64,000 nt of DNA from an uncultured Bacillaceae bacterium (GTDB lineage: Bacteria > Bacillota > Bacilli > Bacillales > Bacillaceae_L). The DNA lies in contig CANMHG010000001.1 of assembly GCA_947497585.1 (NCBI GenBank), positions 682,001 through 746,000 of the forward strand. The letters are read 5' to 3'. A program made the translations under genes and the position numbers. The first letter of the stretch is position 1. Each line of letters starts with the position of its first letter. Positions 54,832 to 62,339 of this stretch are shown here, piece by piece. A model generated the notes under the pieces. That model did not search any database. It worked only from the letters and a program-made list of their open reading frames with translations, and was not told where the DNA came from.

Positions 54832-55608
54832 TTAGCCTACTTGTTCTTCATCTTCACCTAAGTAAGCATTGATAACTTGTTGGTTATTTTGTATTTCATT
54901 TGGTGTCCCATAGCCTATTAACTTTCCAAAATCTAAAACAGCAATATGATCTGAAAGATCCATTACTACCCGCATATCATGCTCAATTAAAATAATAGTT
55001 GTCTTTTTTTCAGCATGAATATCAATAATGTATCGTGCCATGTCTTCTTTCTCTTCACTGTTCATACCCGCCATAGGCTCATCAAGTAATAATACCTCTG
55101 GCTCTAGTGCTAATGCCCTTCCTACCTCTACCCGCTTTTGTAAGCCATATGATAATCTGCCAACTGGGGTATTTCGGATATCTTCAATTTCAAGAAAGTC
55201 AATAACCTCTTCAACTTTCTCTCTGTGCTCAATTTCCTCTTTTTGAGCTTTCCCCCAATAGAATCCGCCTGAGAGTAAGCCTGTTTTCATTCTGGCATGC
55301 CTGCCAAGCTTTAAGTTGTCCAAAACAGATAAATGAGGAAAAAGCTCAATGTTTTGGAAAGCTCTAGCAATACCCATACCTGCTCGTTTATGCGGTTTTG
55401 AATGAGTGATATCTTCACCCTTATACCGAATGGCACCACTTGTAGGTCGATACAATCCACTTATGCAGTTCAACATACTCGTTTTCCCAGCACCATTTGG
55501 TCCGATTAATGAGAAAATCTCACCTTCTTTTACTTCATATGTAACCTGGTTTAGAGCTGTAACACCCCCGAAACGTAACGTGATATCCTTGATTTCTAAA
55601 ATCCCCAA
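54832..55608 (-). CDS. Branched-chain-type ABC transporter ATPase, LivG-like
   Basis: 258 aa. Walker A GPNGAGKTSMLNCISG, the LivG insertion GIARAFQNIELFPHLSVLDNLKLGRHARM, signature LSYGLQKRVEVGRAL and Walker B LLLDEPMAGM. The start is TTG (LGILEIKDITLRFGG) with AAAGGAGG 6 nt upstream; reading from an ATG at 55662 would add 18 residues lacking homology and would place the ribosome binding site inside the gene. First gene of the leftward transporter operon, preceded by a cre-like box. Confidence 0.9.
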   Translation of the reverse strand: MGILEIKDITLRFGGVTALNQVTYEVKEGEIFSLIGPNGAGKTSMLNCISGLYRPTSGAIRYKGEDITHSKPHKRAGMGIARAFQNIELFPHLSVLDNLKLGRHARMKTGLLSGGFYWGKAQKEEIEHREKVEEVIDFLEIEDIRNTPVGRLSYGLQKRVEVGRALALEPEVLLLDEPMAGMNSEEKEDMARYIIDIHAEKKTTIILIEHDMRVVMDLSDHIAVLDFGKLIGYGTPNEIQNNQQVINAYLGEDEEQVG

Positions 55609-55633
55609 ATTCCTTCCTCCTTTCGGGAAATAC

Positions 55634-55647
55634 TGCAAACGCTTACG
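55634..55647 (+). promoter_or_regulatory. cre-like box upstream of the liv-type operon
   Basis: TGCAAACGCTTACG matches TGWNANCGNTNWCA at 12 of 14 positions; 26 bp before the revised TTG start of the LivG-like gene. Confidence 0.45.
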
Positions 55648-55752
55648 GTTCTGAAAAATCAAAATACTTAAACAATATATTCTTCATATTCCATAAATAT
55701 CCTTGTTAGTTTTTATAATTTTTATACAATTTAGTATATTCTAATAAAAATA

Positions 55753-55803
55753 GGCCAAAACTCCCGGTGCACCATCGCTTTAAAGCACCGGGGGTCAGGC
55801 CCC
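55753..55803. repeat. REP-like palindrome, copy 6
   Basis: Left arm decayed (GGCCAAAACTCCCGGTGC), right arm GCACCGGGGGTCAGGCCCC intact, centre CTTTAAAG; 8 bp from the EthD-like stop codon. Confidence 0.85.
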
Positions 55804-55811
55804 ACAAGACA

Positions 55812-56114
55812 TTATTCTATTATAGTGATGATGGGTGGCTTGTGAAGATATTGGATTAGTTCTTTGCCATCTTCTTCTTTCACTTTCGCTTCTTTGCTAG
55901 CTAGTGAATCAATAAGTGTACTCATATTCTCAAATTCTAGTATGGTTATTAAATAAAGATTAAGATCTGTATTTTCATTTTGAATTACTCTGTGAATGGA
56001 ATCTCTTTTCAAATTCGGAATCTTTTTTCCTAGAGGTACATGAACTTTGAAATAATGCTTCTCAAACCCTTCAACATCTTTTGGTTTTTCGTACATTATG
56101 ACTACTTTAGCCAT
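55812..56114 (-). CDS. EthD-family small protein
   Basis: 100 aa ferredoxin-like-fold protein: AKVVIMYEKPKDVEGFEKHYFKVHVPLGKKIPNL carries the family's YxxPxDxxxFxxHYxxxHxPL pattern. EthD proteins act in ether and aromatic degradation or as small dimeric lyases; function here unknown. AAAGAGGTG lies 7 nt before the ATG at 56114; upstream in-frame starts lack a ribosome binding site. Flanked on both sides by REP-like palindromes. Confidence 0.75.
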   Translation of the reverse strand: MAKVVIMYEKPKDVEGFEKHYFKVHVPLGKKIPNLKRDSIHRVIQNENTDLNLYLITILEFENMSTLIDSLASKEAKVKEEDGKELIQYLHKPPIITIIE

Positions 56115-56192
56115 TAACAAACACCTCTTTATACGGAATTTTTTCATTACAATATATTCTGTAACAACCATTTAATTCCGAAAAAGAAATAA

Positions 56193-56241
56193 ACCTGACC
56201 CCCGGTGCGCCAACGCTTTAAAGCACCGGGGGTCAGGCCCC
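56193..56241. repeat. REP-like palindrome, copy 7
   Basis: Left arm ACCTGACCCCCGGTGC, centre with CTTTAAAG, right arm GCACCGGGGGTCAGGCCCC; 12 bp from the stop of the lipoprotein gene. Confidence 0.9.
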
Positions 56242-56252
56242 ATTAGACATAT

Positions 56253-57101
56253 TTATTCAATGTTTGTTAGGATGTATTGGCCGTCTTTGTTTTGATAGTA
56301 TTCTACGATAACACGTTGATTTTTCTCGAGGCTGCTCCAGTCAACGTTTTTAATTTCTCCAATTTGCAATGTTAGTTGTTGGAATTCTGTGTTTACTTGA
56401 ATGGAATTCGCATCAACTTTACCTACATAAGCTGCTTCTTCACGAATTGTATCTGCTTTTGTTTCTCCTTTGCTGCCTCCACCCACTACTTCAATATGCT
56501 GTAGTACATGTTGACCGCTGCTATTTTTCACATACTCAATAATCACATGTTGATTTGCAGGTAGGTTATTCCAGTTAACATTTACATTTTCTGAAATTTG
56601 TAGCGTTAACGATTCAAACTCTGTATTCACTTGAATTGAGTTAGCGTCCACTTGCCCTACATATGCTGCCTCTACACGAATCACTTTTGCTTTAGGTTCG
56701 GGCTTTTCATTCTCTTCTGCTTTTTTCTCTTCTATAACTTTAATACTAGTCAACATATATTGATCCTTCTCGTTATGATAATATTCAATAATCACATTTG
56801 CATTTTTCGGGATGTTACTCCAATCTACGTCACTAACCTCTGCGATTTGCAAAGTTAAGGTTTTTGATTCCGTATTTACTTCAATTGAGTTTACATCAAC
56901 TTGCCCCACGTAAGCTGCTTCTTCTCTCACAATTTCCTTCTCTGTTTCTTCTTGCTTATTTTCTGTTTCTTCCCCAGCTCCATTAACAGGTGTAGCCTGT
57001 TCTCCTGCATCTCCAGAACTGTCCTCATTACCCATTCCGCAAGCAGCAAGTGTCATTATTAATATCATCAACATTGGTAGCATTTTTAACCATTTCATCA
57101 T
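56253..57101 (-). CDS. Lipoprotein with three tandem ~65-residue repeats
   Basis: 282 aa. Signal peptide with lipobox LAAC (Cys21), an acidic linker (25-56), then three copies of one module at about 57-122, 139-204 and 217-282. Each reads R-x-E-AAYVG-x-VD-x-NSI-x-VNTE...LTLQI...V-x-W-x-x-L...VIIEYY-x-N-x-x-GQ-x-xL-x-x-IE, predicted all-beta. Lys/Glu-rich linkers separate them. Anchored on the outer face of the membrane; function unknown. AGGTGAAAAGAT precedes the start (second ATG equally possible). Confidence 0.75.
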   Translation of the reverse strand: MMKWLKMLPMLMILIMTLAACGMGNEDSSGDAGEQATPVNGAGEETENKQEETEKEIVREEAAYVGQVDVNSIEVNTESKTLTLQIAEVSDVDWSNIPKNANVIIEYYHNEKDQYMLTSIKVIEEKKAEENEKPEPKAKVIRVEAAYVGQVDANSIQVNTEFESLTLQISENVNVNWNNLPANQHVIIEYVKNSSGQHVLQHIEVVGGGSKGETKADTIREEAAYVGKVDANSIQVNTEFQQLTLQIGEIKNVDWSSLEKNQRVIVEYYQNKDGQYILTNIE

Positions 57102-57196
57102 ATCTTTTCACCTCATAATTTTTTTGGTTTACATTTATGAGACGATTGTATTACCAAATTGTTACAAGATTTTAGTAAAAAATTTCAAAAAAAAAT

Positions 57197-57231
57197 AAGG
57201 GTGAAAATCATATATAATGATTTTCACCCAA
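57197..57231 (-). terminator. Terminator after the 191-aa gene
   Basis: Long stem GGGTGAAAATCAT/ATGATTTTCACCC, 5-7 nt loop, followed on the minus strand by TTATTTTTTTT. Confidence 0.88.
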
Positions 57232-57237
57232 TCAACC

Positions 57238-57813
57238 CTATTTCTCTTCCAATGTAGTAACTAGTTTAAACAGCAGTTGATGTATCATTAAGTAAGCCTC
57301 ACCAATGGTTAACTCATCTGAAAAACCCTTTATATAATTTAGTGAGAAATTAACATCCCATATTCCTTCATCACCATTAAACATCGCTGCATATTTTAGT
57401 AAATCACCTTCAAGCTCCGTTTCAAGAAAAGATTTGATCGCTGGTCCAACATTTTTCTTCTGCTTTAACCCTACCATAACTCCATAGGTCTTAAACACAT
57501 CATCTAGTTCAAGAGACGCTGCATCTACACCCAAAGCGTCAAACCATTTGGACTCCATATAAATATATTCATCTTTGTGTTTTTGTAGGTATCTTAAGGG
57601 TTGACGTAAGAATTCTACGTCAGCTTCAGCAATAATTTCTTCATTCTCTTTATGACTTCTAACAATATAGGCATCTGAAAAACGAGATGCAAGTTCGATG
57701 GTTCCAACCTTAACATCGTCCATGGAAATACCCTGTTTCTCTGCATACTCTTTTTCAAGCCCCGTAAAATCAGCCTTGTCTAATACCATCTCTTCTAAAA
57801 ATGTTTTTACCAT
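57238..57813 (-). CDS. Conserved-looking soluble protein of unknown function (191 aa)
   Basis: 191 aa, acidic, mixed helix and strand, no membrane segment. Distinct stretches: DVKVGTIELASRFSDAYIVRSHKENEEIIAEADVEFL and FNGDEGIWDVNFSLNYIKGFSDELTIGEAYLMIHQLLFKLV. No family recognised. AGGAGG-type leader (AGGAGGAAAATTGA) precedes the ATG. It is the last intact chromosomal gene before the disrupted exonuclease gene. Confidence 0.65.
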   Translation of the reverse strand: MVKTFLEEMVLDKADFTGLEKEYAEKQGISMDDVKVGTIELASRFSDAYIVRSHKENEEIIAEADVEFLRQPLRYLQKHKDEYIYMESKWFDALGVDAASLELDDVFKTYGVMVGLKQKKNVGPAIKSFLETELEGDLLKYAAMFNGDEGIWDVNFSLNYIKGFSDELTIGEAYLMIHQLLFKLVTTLEEK

Positions 57814-57882
57814 TCAATTTTCCTCCTAATACCAACTCATACCATACAGTATTCCCAAATCAATCTATCCAATTGCAACAAA

Positions 57883-58035
57883 TTATAAATCTATCTCAAT
57901 ACAAACAGGACAATGATCACTTCCCATGATTTCACAGTGAATCTGCGAATCTCTTAACAAAGAAGCTAGTCGTTCAGACATAATAAAATAATCAATTCTC
58001 CATCCGATATTACGCTCTCTGACTTTATTCATAAA
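57883..58035 (-). pseudogene. exoA: 3' remnant of an exonuclease III (ExoA/XthA-type) gene
   Basis: About 50 C-terminal codons, NKVRERNIGWRIDYFIMSERLASLLRDSQIHCEIMGSDHCPVCIEIDL, containing the family's GWRIDYF and catalytic GSDHCPV. ExoA is ~250 aa; everything upstream of MNKVRERN is missing and replaced by AT-rich DNA without homology. The truncation point, about 58033, is taken as the left edge of the mobile element. Whether the 5' part lies at the other edge cannot be seen. Confidence 0.8.
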
Positions 58036-58095
58036 GTAATAATTACGTATAACTGAATTATAACATAAAAAAAGAAGTAGCAATATATGCTACCT

Positions 58096-58224
58096 CTATT
58101 TATTTACTTTTTTATAAGCTCCAATACTTAAAAGATACTTAGCTAGTTCTATACCACCTAACTCTTTACTAACAGTTTCTATAACTATAATCTCTTTCTT
58201 TGGTTGTTTCTTCTTTGTTGTCAT
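58096..58224 (-). CDS. Small basic protein of the mobile element (42 aa)
   Basis: 42 aa, AGGAGG 9 nt before the ATG. Lys-rich N-terminus (MTTKKKQPKKEIIVIETVSKEL), then LGGIELAKYLLSIGAYKKVNK. Not recognised. Lies between the element's left edge and the helix-turn-helix gene. Confidence 0.5.
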   Translation of the reverse strand: MTTKKKQPKKEIIVIETVSKELGGIELAKYLLSIGAYKKVNK

Positions 58225-58307
58225 GCTCTTTCGCCTCCTGCTCCTGTATTTGTGTCTTACAGGTACATAGGCGCAGCCTCTTTCGCAGCTTGGTATAATG
58301 TAAATAT

Positions 58308-58335
58308 AAAAAAGACGCAGCCAGTAGCTACGTCC
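58308..58335 (-). terminator. Terminator after the helix-turn-helix gene
   Basis: Hairpin closed by GACG/CGTC (GACGTAGC...GCTGCGTC) followed on the minus strand by TTTTTTAT. Confidence 0.65.
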
Positions 58336-58369
58336 CTATATCTAGTTCTTTTCCGATATAGCCGTCTCT

Positions 58370-58846
58370 TTAAAATTCTATATCGCTGTATTCCTCTTCC
58401 TCTTCGATCGATATGTCTTGCGTGCTATTTAGCTCCATAATATACTTTGCTTTCTGTACCTTCTTGTCTTCGTATTTCTTATAACGTTTGTTGTACTTTT
58501 CCTCTACTTGCGGGTACTTCGCAAAGAACGCCTCTCTATCTAACGGTACATATGGAATGTATAAGTTACCGCTATGTCTACGCACTACTTTTATTAGTTC
58601 GAGTTCTTCTAACGACTTAATATGCGTATCTATCGTGCTATCTGTTGTAGCGCAGTCTGCTGCTAGTAATGCCATACTTGGATAAGCGCAGCCTCTATCT
58701 GCATTGTAATAGTGTACGATAAGCATATATACTGTTTCCGCTCCCTTCTTAAACTTTGGGTGGTGTCTGTATTGTAGTAGGTCTAGCGGGTACTTAACGA
58801 ATGCCCCGCTCCCTTCCTGCGTCTTGTCGAATACTTTTCGTTCCAT
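58370..58846 (-). CDS. Helix-turn-helix (replication-initiator-like) protein
   Basis: 158 aa. Residues ~35-100 form a winged helix (GAETVYMLIVHYYNADRGCAYPSMALLAADCATTDSTIDTHIKSLEELELIKVVRR), the fold seen in plasmid and phage replication proteins and in HTH_36-type regulators. A Lys-rich coiled coil and an acidic tail (ISIEEEEEYSDIEF) follow. AGGAGG precedes the ATG. Iteron-like repeats lie upstream. Either Rep or autoregulator; DNA binding is the safe call. Confidence 0.7.
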   Translation of the reverse strand: MERKVFDKTQEGSGAFVKYPLDLLQYRHHPKFKKGAETVYMLIVHYYNADRGCAYPSMALLAADCATTDSTIDTHIKSLEELELIKVVRRHSGNLYIPYVPLDREAFFAKYPQVEEKYNKRYKKYEDKKVQKAKYIMELNSTQDISIEEEEEYSDIEF

Positions 58847-58930
58847 AATAGCTCCTCCTAATGAATATACTCGCAGCCTTCGTAGCTGCTTACGTATTCT
58901 ATAGGCGCTATAGTTATTTAAGTTTGGTAC

Positions 58931-59182
58931 TATAAAAATTAGAGTGCGGCTATAACTTCTTCTTATATCTATCTCTTTTCTTTCGCATTACTTATGTATT
59001 TATCTTTAAATATATATTGCGTGTATACGCTATTGCTTTAGCAATACAATTTATTCTTTAATTCTTAGTAAGTAATTCTTATTAATTAATTCTTATTTAG
59101 CTATAAGATTTAGAGTATGTGACTATAAAATTTAGAGTAGACTACTTCAATATTTGTAGTACCTTACTTTAGTTTTTATAGT
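58931..59182. repeat. Iteron-like repeats in an AT-rich region
   Basis: Copies of CTATAARATTTAGAGT at 58931-58946 (CTATAAAAATTAGAGT), 59101-59116 and 59123-59138, and a degenerate inverted copy near 59166-59182 (ACTATAAAAACTAAAGT on the minus strand). The last two direct copies are 22 bp apart. The 546-bp region upstream of the helix-turn-helix gene is very AT-rich and has no other gene; short palindromes such as TATTGCTTTAGCAATA also occur. Could be an origin or operator. Confidence 0.55.
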
Positions 59183-59391
59183 ACTCAAAGGTGGAGCTGC
59201 CTAGTTGCATACTTATATAGGCGCAGCATACAATCCCAAAAGGTATACCAGCATTAAAAATGCTCCTACGCAATAAACTACGTATAGGCTCTTCAAAAGA
59301 TATTAGCTTTAAACTGGTCTTATTAAAAGAAAAAACTAAATGGATAGAAACTAGATGATTTGGAATATTATAGTTAAAAGGAGGACATGAA

Positions 59392-59586
59392 ATGAAGTCT
59401 GTGTTCTTAATAATCACTATGATAATATGTACAATAACTCACTTTCTTTTTACACGATACTCTCTTGATAAACAGAAGAAAGCTTCTTTAGTCAGTGGAG
59501 TTATATTGACTTTGTTAGGTGTCATATATTCCACAGTCCAAACTCAATACATAGTGAATAAAATACCTAAGAAAATAAGTGACTAA
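59392..59586 (+). CDS. Small two-segment membrane protein (64 aa)
   Basis: 64 aa with two membrane segments (VFLIITMIICTITHFLF and LVSGVILTLLGVIYSTV) and a basic tail. AAAGGAGG lies 7 nt before the ATG. Not recognised; size and topology recall holin-like or immunity-type small proteins. An antisense ORF over its start lacks a ribosome binding site. Confidence 0.55.
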   Translation: MKSVFLIITMIICTITHFLFTRYSLDKQKKASLVSGVILTLLGVIYSTVQTQYIVNKIPKKISD

Positions 59587-59632
59587 CTGAACTTAGGGTG
59601 CTTGACTAATAGGTAACGGCGGTCAACTACAG

Positions 59633-59725
59633 TTACTGCGTAGTAGCTTAGATAGATACACGCTTTTTTTATTAACCTATCGAGTTCAAAAATATATTGC
59701 GTAATTTTTAGGTGGTAGTCGCAGC
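59633..59725. repeat. Direct repeat A (93 bp) flanking the CBO0543-like cassette
   Basis: Begins TTACTGCGTAGTAGCT and ends AGGTGGTAGTCGCAGC; about 85% identical to repeat B. Contains an imperfect terminator hairpin (GCGTAGTAGCT/AGATACACGC) followed by seven T, and TTCAAAAATATATTGCGTAA, identical in both copies. Confidence 0.85.
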
Positions 59726-59841
59726 CTGTTTCTTATCTTGGTGCATACTACGTAGAGATTTGTGCAGTTAATACTAAAATTAAAGAGAAAGTTTTTTAAA
59801 AAATAGGTGAAATTCGCAGAACACCTTTAATATAAAATTTA

Positions 59842-59964
59842 TATAATGTTATTACAAATCACCTCAAAATGATTTGTACGACATGATAGCACTGTTTCTT
59901 TCCTCCTATTTGGTTAGAAACGGGAAGAGGCAATTACCCTTGGAAAAGGTAATTGTCTTTTTTA
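59842..59964 (+). ncRNA. Candidate small structured RNA with three hairpins
   Basis: After TATAAT (59842-59847) come three successive stem-loops: ACAAATCA/TGATTTGT, GTTTCT/AGAAAC with loop rich in CTCC, and GCAATTACC/GGTAATTGT followed by CTTTTTTAT. The last is a good terminator. No ORF with a start and ribosome binding site fits. The middle loop, TCCTCC, is complementary to Shine-Dalgarno sequences. Confidence 0.4.
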
Positions 59965-60050
59965 TGTCGGTATATAAATATCTAATTCAACGTTCATAAA
60001 ATGCGGTTAACTAACAAATACTAAATGTAATTTTGAGAGGGGGAAACTCT

Positions 60051-60626
60051 TTGGAGTATAAAATGGAAAAAAGTCAGGAAGAGTTTTTACAAAAGATACG
60101 ACAAACTACAGAAGAACTTTATCAACTTCAAGCTGATTACTGGAAAGAGTTTTCTTACTTTGATGACTTGAAATTTTGGGTCGTAGTCCTAATGTTAATT
60201 GTTCCACTTATAATATTATTCATTAAGATTGATAGAAGTAAGATTTTACTATTGGGATTTTATGGGCTCAATTATCATATATGGTTTGCTTATGCAAATT
60301 CGGCTGGTATTAGTCTAGGTTTATGGGAATATCCTTATCAAGTTTCCCCATTAATACCTAGTTTTGCATTAGATGCTTCTTTAGTACCAATTGCATTTAT
60401 GCTTGTTTATCAATGGACACTAAATAAGAATAAAAATTTTTACCTCTACTCAACAATTCTTTCAGCTTTCTTTGCTTTTTGTATGAAACCCATCTTAGTA
60501 GGACATCATTTTTTTAGGATGTTTGAATGGGTTAATTACTTACACTTGTTTTTGTTTTACATTTTATTTTTTGTAATATCTAAATTAATTACGAATGGGT
60601 TTTTAATACTTCAAAAAAGTCGTTAA
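60051..60626 (+). CDS. CBO0543-family-like polytopic membrane protein
   Basis: 191 aa. A coiled-coil N-terminal ~40 residues is followed by five or six membrane segments; the stretch GLNYHIWFAYANSAGISLGLWEYPYQVSPLIPSFALDASLVPIAFMLVYQWTL matches the pattern of Bacillaceae CBO0543-type membrane proteins as I remember them. Function unknown. TTG start 7 nt after AGAGGGGG; ATG at 60063 after GGAG is an alternative. It is alone between two long direct repeats, with a terminator in the second. Confidence 0.6.
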   Translation: MEYKMEKSQEEFLQKIRQTTEELYQLQADYWKEFSYFDDLKFWVVVLMLIVPLIILFIKIDRSKILLLGFYGLNYHIWFAYANSAGISLGLWEYPYQVSPLIPSFALDASLVPIAFMLVYQWTLNKNKNFYLYSTILSAFFAFCMKPILVGHHFFRMFEWVNYLHLFLFYILFFVISKLITNGFLILQKSR

Positions 60627-60680
60627 TGGGAGAGTTTTATTAATGTGTTGAAGATTTCATAGTTTAAAAAGCGCACATTA

Positions 60681-60775
60681 TTACTGCGTAGTAGCTAAGA
60701 TAGCTACACGCTTTTTTGTTTCTAACCTATTGAGTTCAAAAATATATTGCGTAATTTCCAGGTGGTAGTCGCAGC
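60681..60775. repeat. Direct repeat B (95 bp) with terminator
   Basis: Same sequence as repeat A with few changes. Its 5' part is a near-perfect terminator, GCGT-A-GTAGCTA/TAGCTAC-ACGC then TTTTTT, which would end the CBO0543-like transcript. The following 330 bp to the recombinase gene contain no supported gene. Confidence 0.85.
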
Positions 60776-61107
60776 GCAGTACAGGGGGTGCTTGGGGGGG
60801 AACAGCGTATTACTATATAGAACTGTAACGCCATAGCCTAGCACTTACTGCGTTAATTTTTCCGTAAATAAATCCTCTTTTCAATCCGAAAAGTGCGCTA
60901 TTAATTCAAAGTGAGAGCTTACCTACGGCTTTTTAGTGAGTAGATTAGTTTTAATGCGTCTGAGAAAAGAGCTACAACGCAATTAACTTTAAGTCTACGC
61001 ATAATCCCCTTGTCTCGTTGCGCCGTATCGCCCTAAAACTGTAAAGTACAAATCGATCGTTGCAGCCTTTAGCATAAAAAAGAGAGCATAGCCTTAGCTG
61101 CGCCCTG

Positions 61108-61689
61108 TTACTTTATGCCCTCACGTTCTAATAATCGGTATAGCGTCCCTGTACCTATTGATAGCGTCTTAGTTATATAGCGTACTGATTTACCTTCCTT
61201 GTACCACTCTATAGCCTGCGCAGCCTTCTCTGCCTTCTTACCGCCCTCTACTACCTCTAGCTTACGTCCTTTAAACTTACCTTCTTTCTTCGCAATCTCT
61301 ATACCTTCTCGTTGTCGCTTTAGTGTTAGCCCTCGCTCTAGCTGCGCAAGACTACCGAATATGTTTAGTAAGAACTCATTCATAGGATTATCGCTAGTAG
61401 TATCTAGCCATGTTTCGCCTAACGATTTTAGACTAGCTCCCTTCTCCTTTATCTGCTCCACTATGTCGATAAGGTCTTTCACCGAACGAGAGAGGCGGCT
61501 TATTTCGTGTACTATTACTACGTCGCCCTCTTCCAGTTCCTCAAGCATGCGCTGTAGTTCGGGTCTATCTGTATTCTTTCCGCTTACTTTCTCTTCGTAG
61601 AATAATGCGCAGCCTGCCGCTTTTAGTGCCTTCTTTTGTCTAGCTGTGTTCTGCCCTTCGCTACTAACTCGTATGTACGCCTTAATCAT
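61108..61689 (-). CDS. Small serine recombinase (resolvase/invertase family)
   Basis: 193 aa. N-terminal catalytic domain with YIRVSSEGQN (Arg7, nucleophile Ser9) and VHEISRLSRSVKDLIDIV (active-site Arg pair), long E helix (FLLNIFGSLAQLERGLTLKRQREGIEIAKKEGKFKGRK) and a C-terminal helix-turn-helix (EKAAQAIEWYKEGKSVRYITKTLSIGTGTLYRLLEREGIK). Size fits Tn3-type resolvases and DNA invertases, not large integrases. It may resolve dimers or invert a segment of the element. Start ATG lacks a strong ribosome binding site (GGGGGCGGTAAC). Confidence 0.9.
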   Translation of the reverse strand: MIKAYIRVSSEGQNTARQKKALKAAGCALFYEEKVSGKNTDRPELQRMLEELEEGDVVIVHEISRLSRSVKDLIDIVEQIKEKGASLKSLGETWLDTTSDNPMNEFLLNIFGSLAQLERGLTLKRQREGIEIAKKEGKFKGRKLEVVEGGKKAEKAAQAIEWYKEGKSVRYITKTLSIGTGTLYRLLEREGIK

Positions 61690-61762
61690 GTTACCGCCCC
61701 CGCTTTCGTTATCGTAATCATTAAGAGTTATCCTTCTTGAGCCTTAATAGTAGCATTTATTT

Positions 61763-61870
61763 CGGTAACAGTCAAACGGTAACAGAGAGAGCAGCCGCAA
61801 ACCCTTGTAATTACTGCGTTTATGATTTCCCTTAAATCGTTACCGTATAAGTGTACTCTATCGGTAATGT
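61763..61870. repeat. CGGTAAC repeats upstream of the recombinase gene
   Basis: CGGTAACAG at 61763 and 61777 (14 bp apart), inverted GTTACCG near 61836 and CGGTAATG near 61859; another GTTACCG lies at 61689, at the recombinase start. Arrangement as partly inverted subsites suggests a resolution site or operator. The rest of the 580-bp gap to the next small ORF shows only a terminator-like hairpin (GCCCTCG/CGAGAGC, about 61930-61952). Confidence 0.4.
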
Positions 61871-62267
61871 TTAGACACAGCTTTACTAGTCTTGAATATT
61901 ATTATTCAATTAATGCGAAACGTAGAAAAAGCCCTCGCAATAACGAGAGCCTTTCTTCTAACCTTCGTAATTATATCCCCCTGAGTTCTGAGAGCGTCGT
62001 CCAGTAGGAAAGAGCAGCGCATAAACACCCCTAGACTTTTATAATGTAAACTTTTGTAACAATATTAATGCGTTAAAAAGTTGTCGTGTAAATAGTTAAC
62101 CCAATATGTAGATAGTTTACAAAGTTAGTTACTATATCGAAACATTGGAAGTTAATACTGAAAATCTCATCGAAACATTAAGTAGATATATTGTAAAATG
62201 TACTAGTAAGTAAAAAACGCCCTTCGTATTGCAGTACGAAAGACGTTTACGAAAGGCAGGTGTACCA

Positions 62268-62339
62268 ATGGACGCAAATACAGTTATCGCTGTATGCTCG
62301 CTACTAATGGTTGTTATAACTATTAATAGGCGAAAATAG
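62268..62339 (+). CDS. Candidate 23-aa membrane peptide
   Basis: MDANTVIAVCSLLMVVITINRRK: one hydrophobic helix with a basic end, AAAGGCAGGTGTACCA just before the ATG. A stem-loop (CTTCGTA/TACGAAAG) precedes it and another (GCGTTCGAGTG/CACTTCGGACGC) follows. This resembles short holin-like or type I toxin peptides of Bacillus. Too short for a firm call. Confidence 0.35.
   Translation: MDANTVIAVCSLLMVVITINRRK

Noticed and set aside
54832-55662. Longer LivG-like protein starting at ATG 55662
   Set aside because: The extra 18 residues contain the ribosome binding site AAAGGAGG and the cre-like box; a TTG at 55608 is correctly spaced.
59169-59417. Minus-strand 82-codon ORF
   Set aside because: No ribosome binding site; overlaps the better supported 64-aa gene on the plus strand and part of the iteron region.
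61822-62007. Plus-strand 61-codon ORF
   Set aside because: No ribosome binding site; runs through the recombinase-associated repeats and a terminator-like hairpin.
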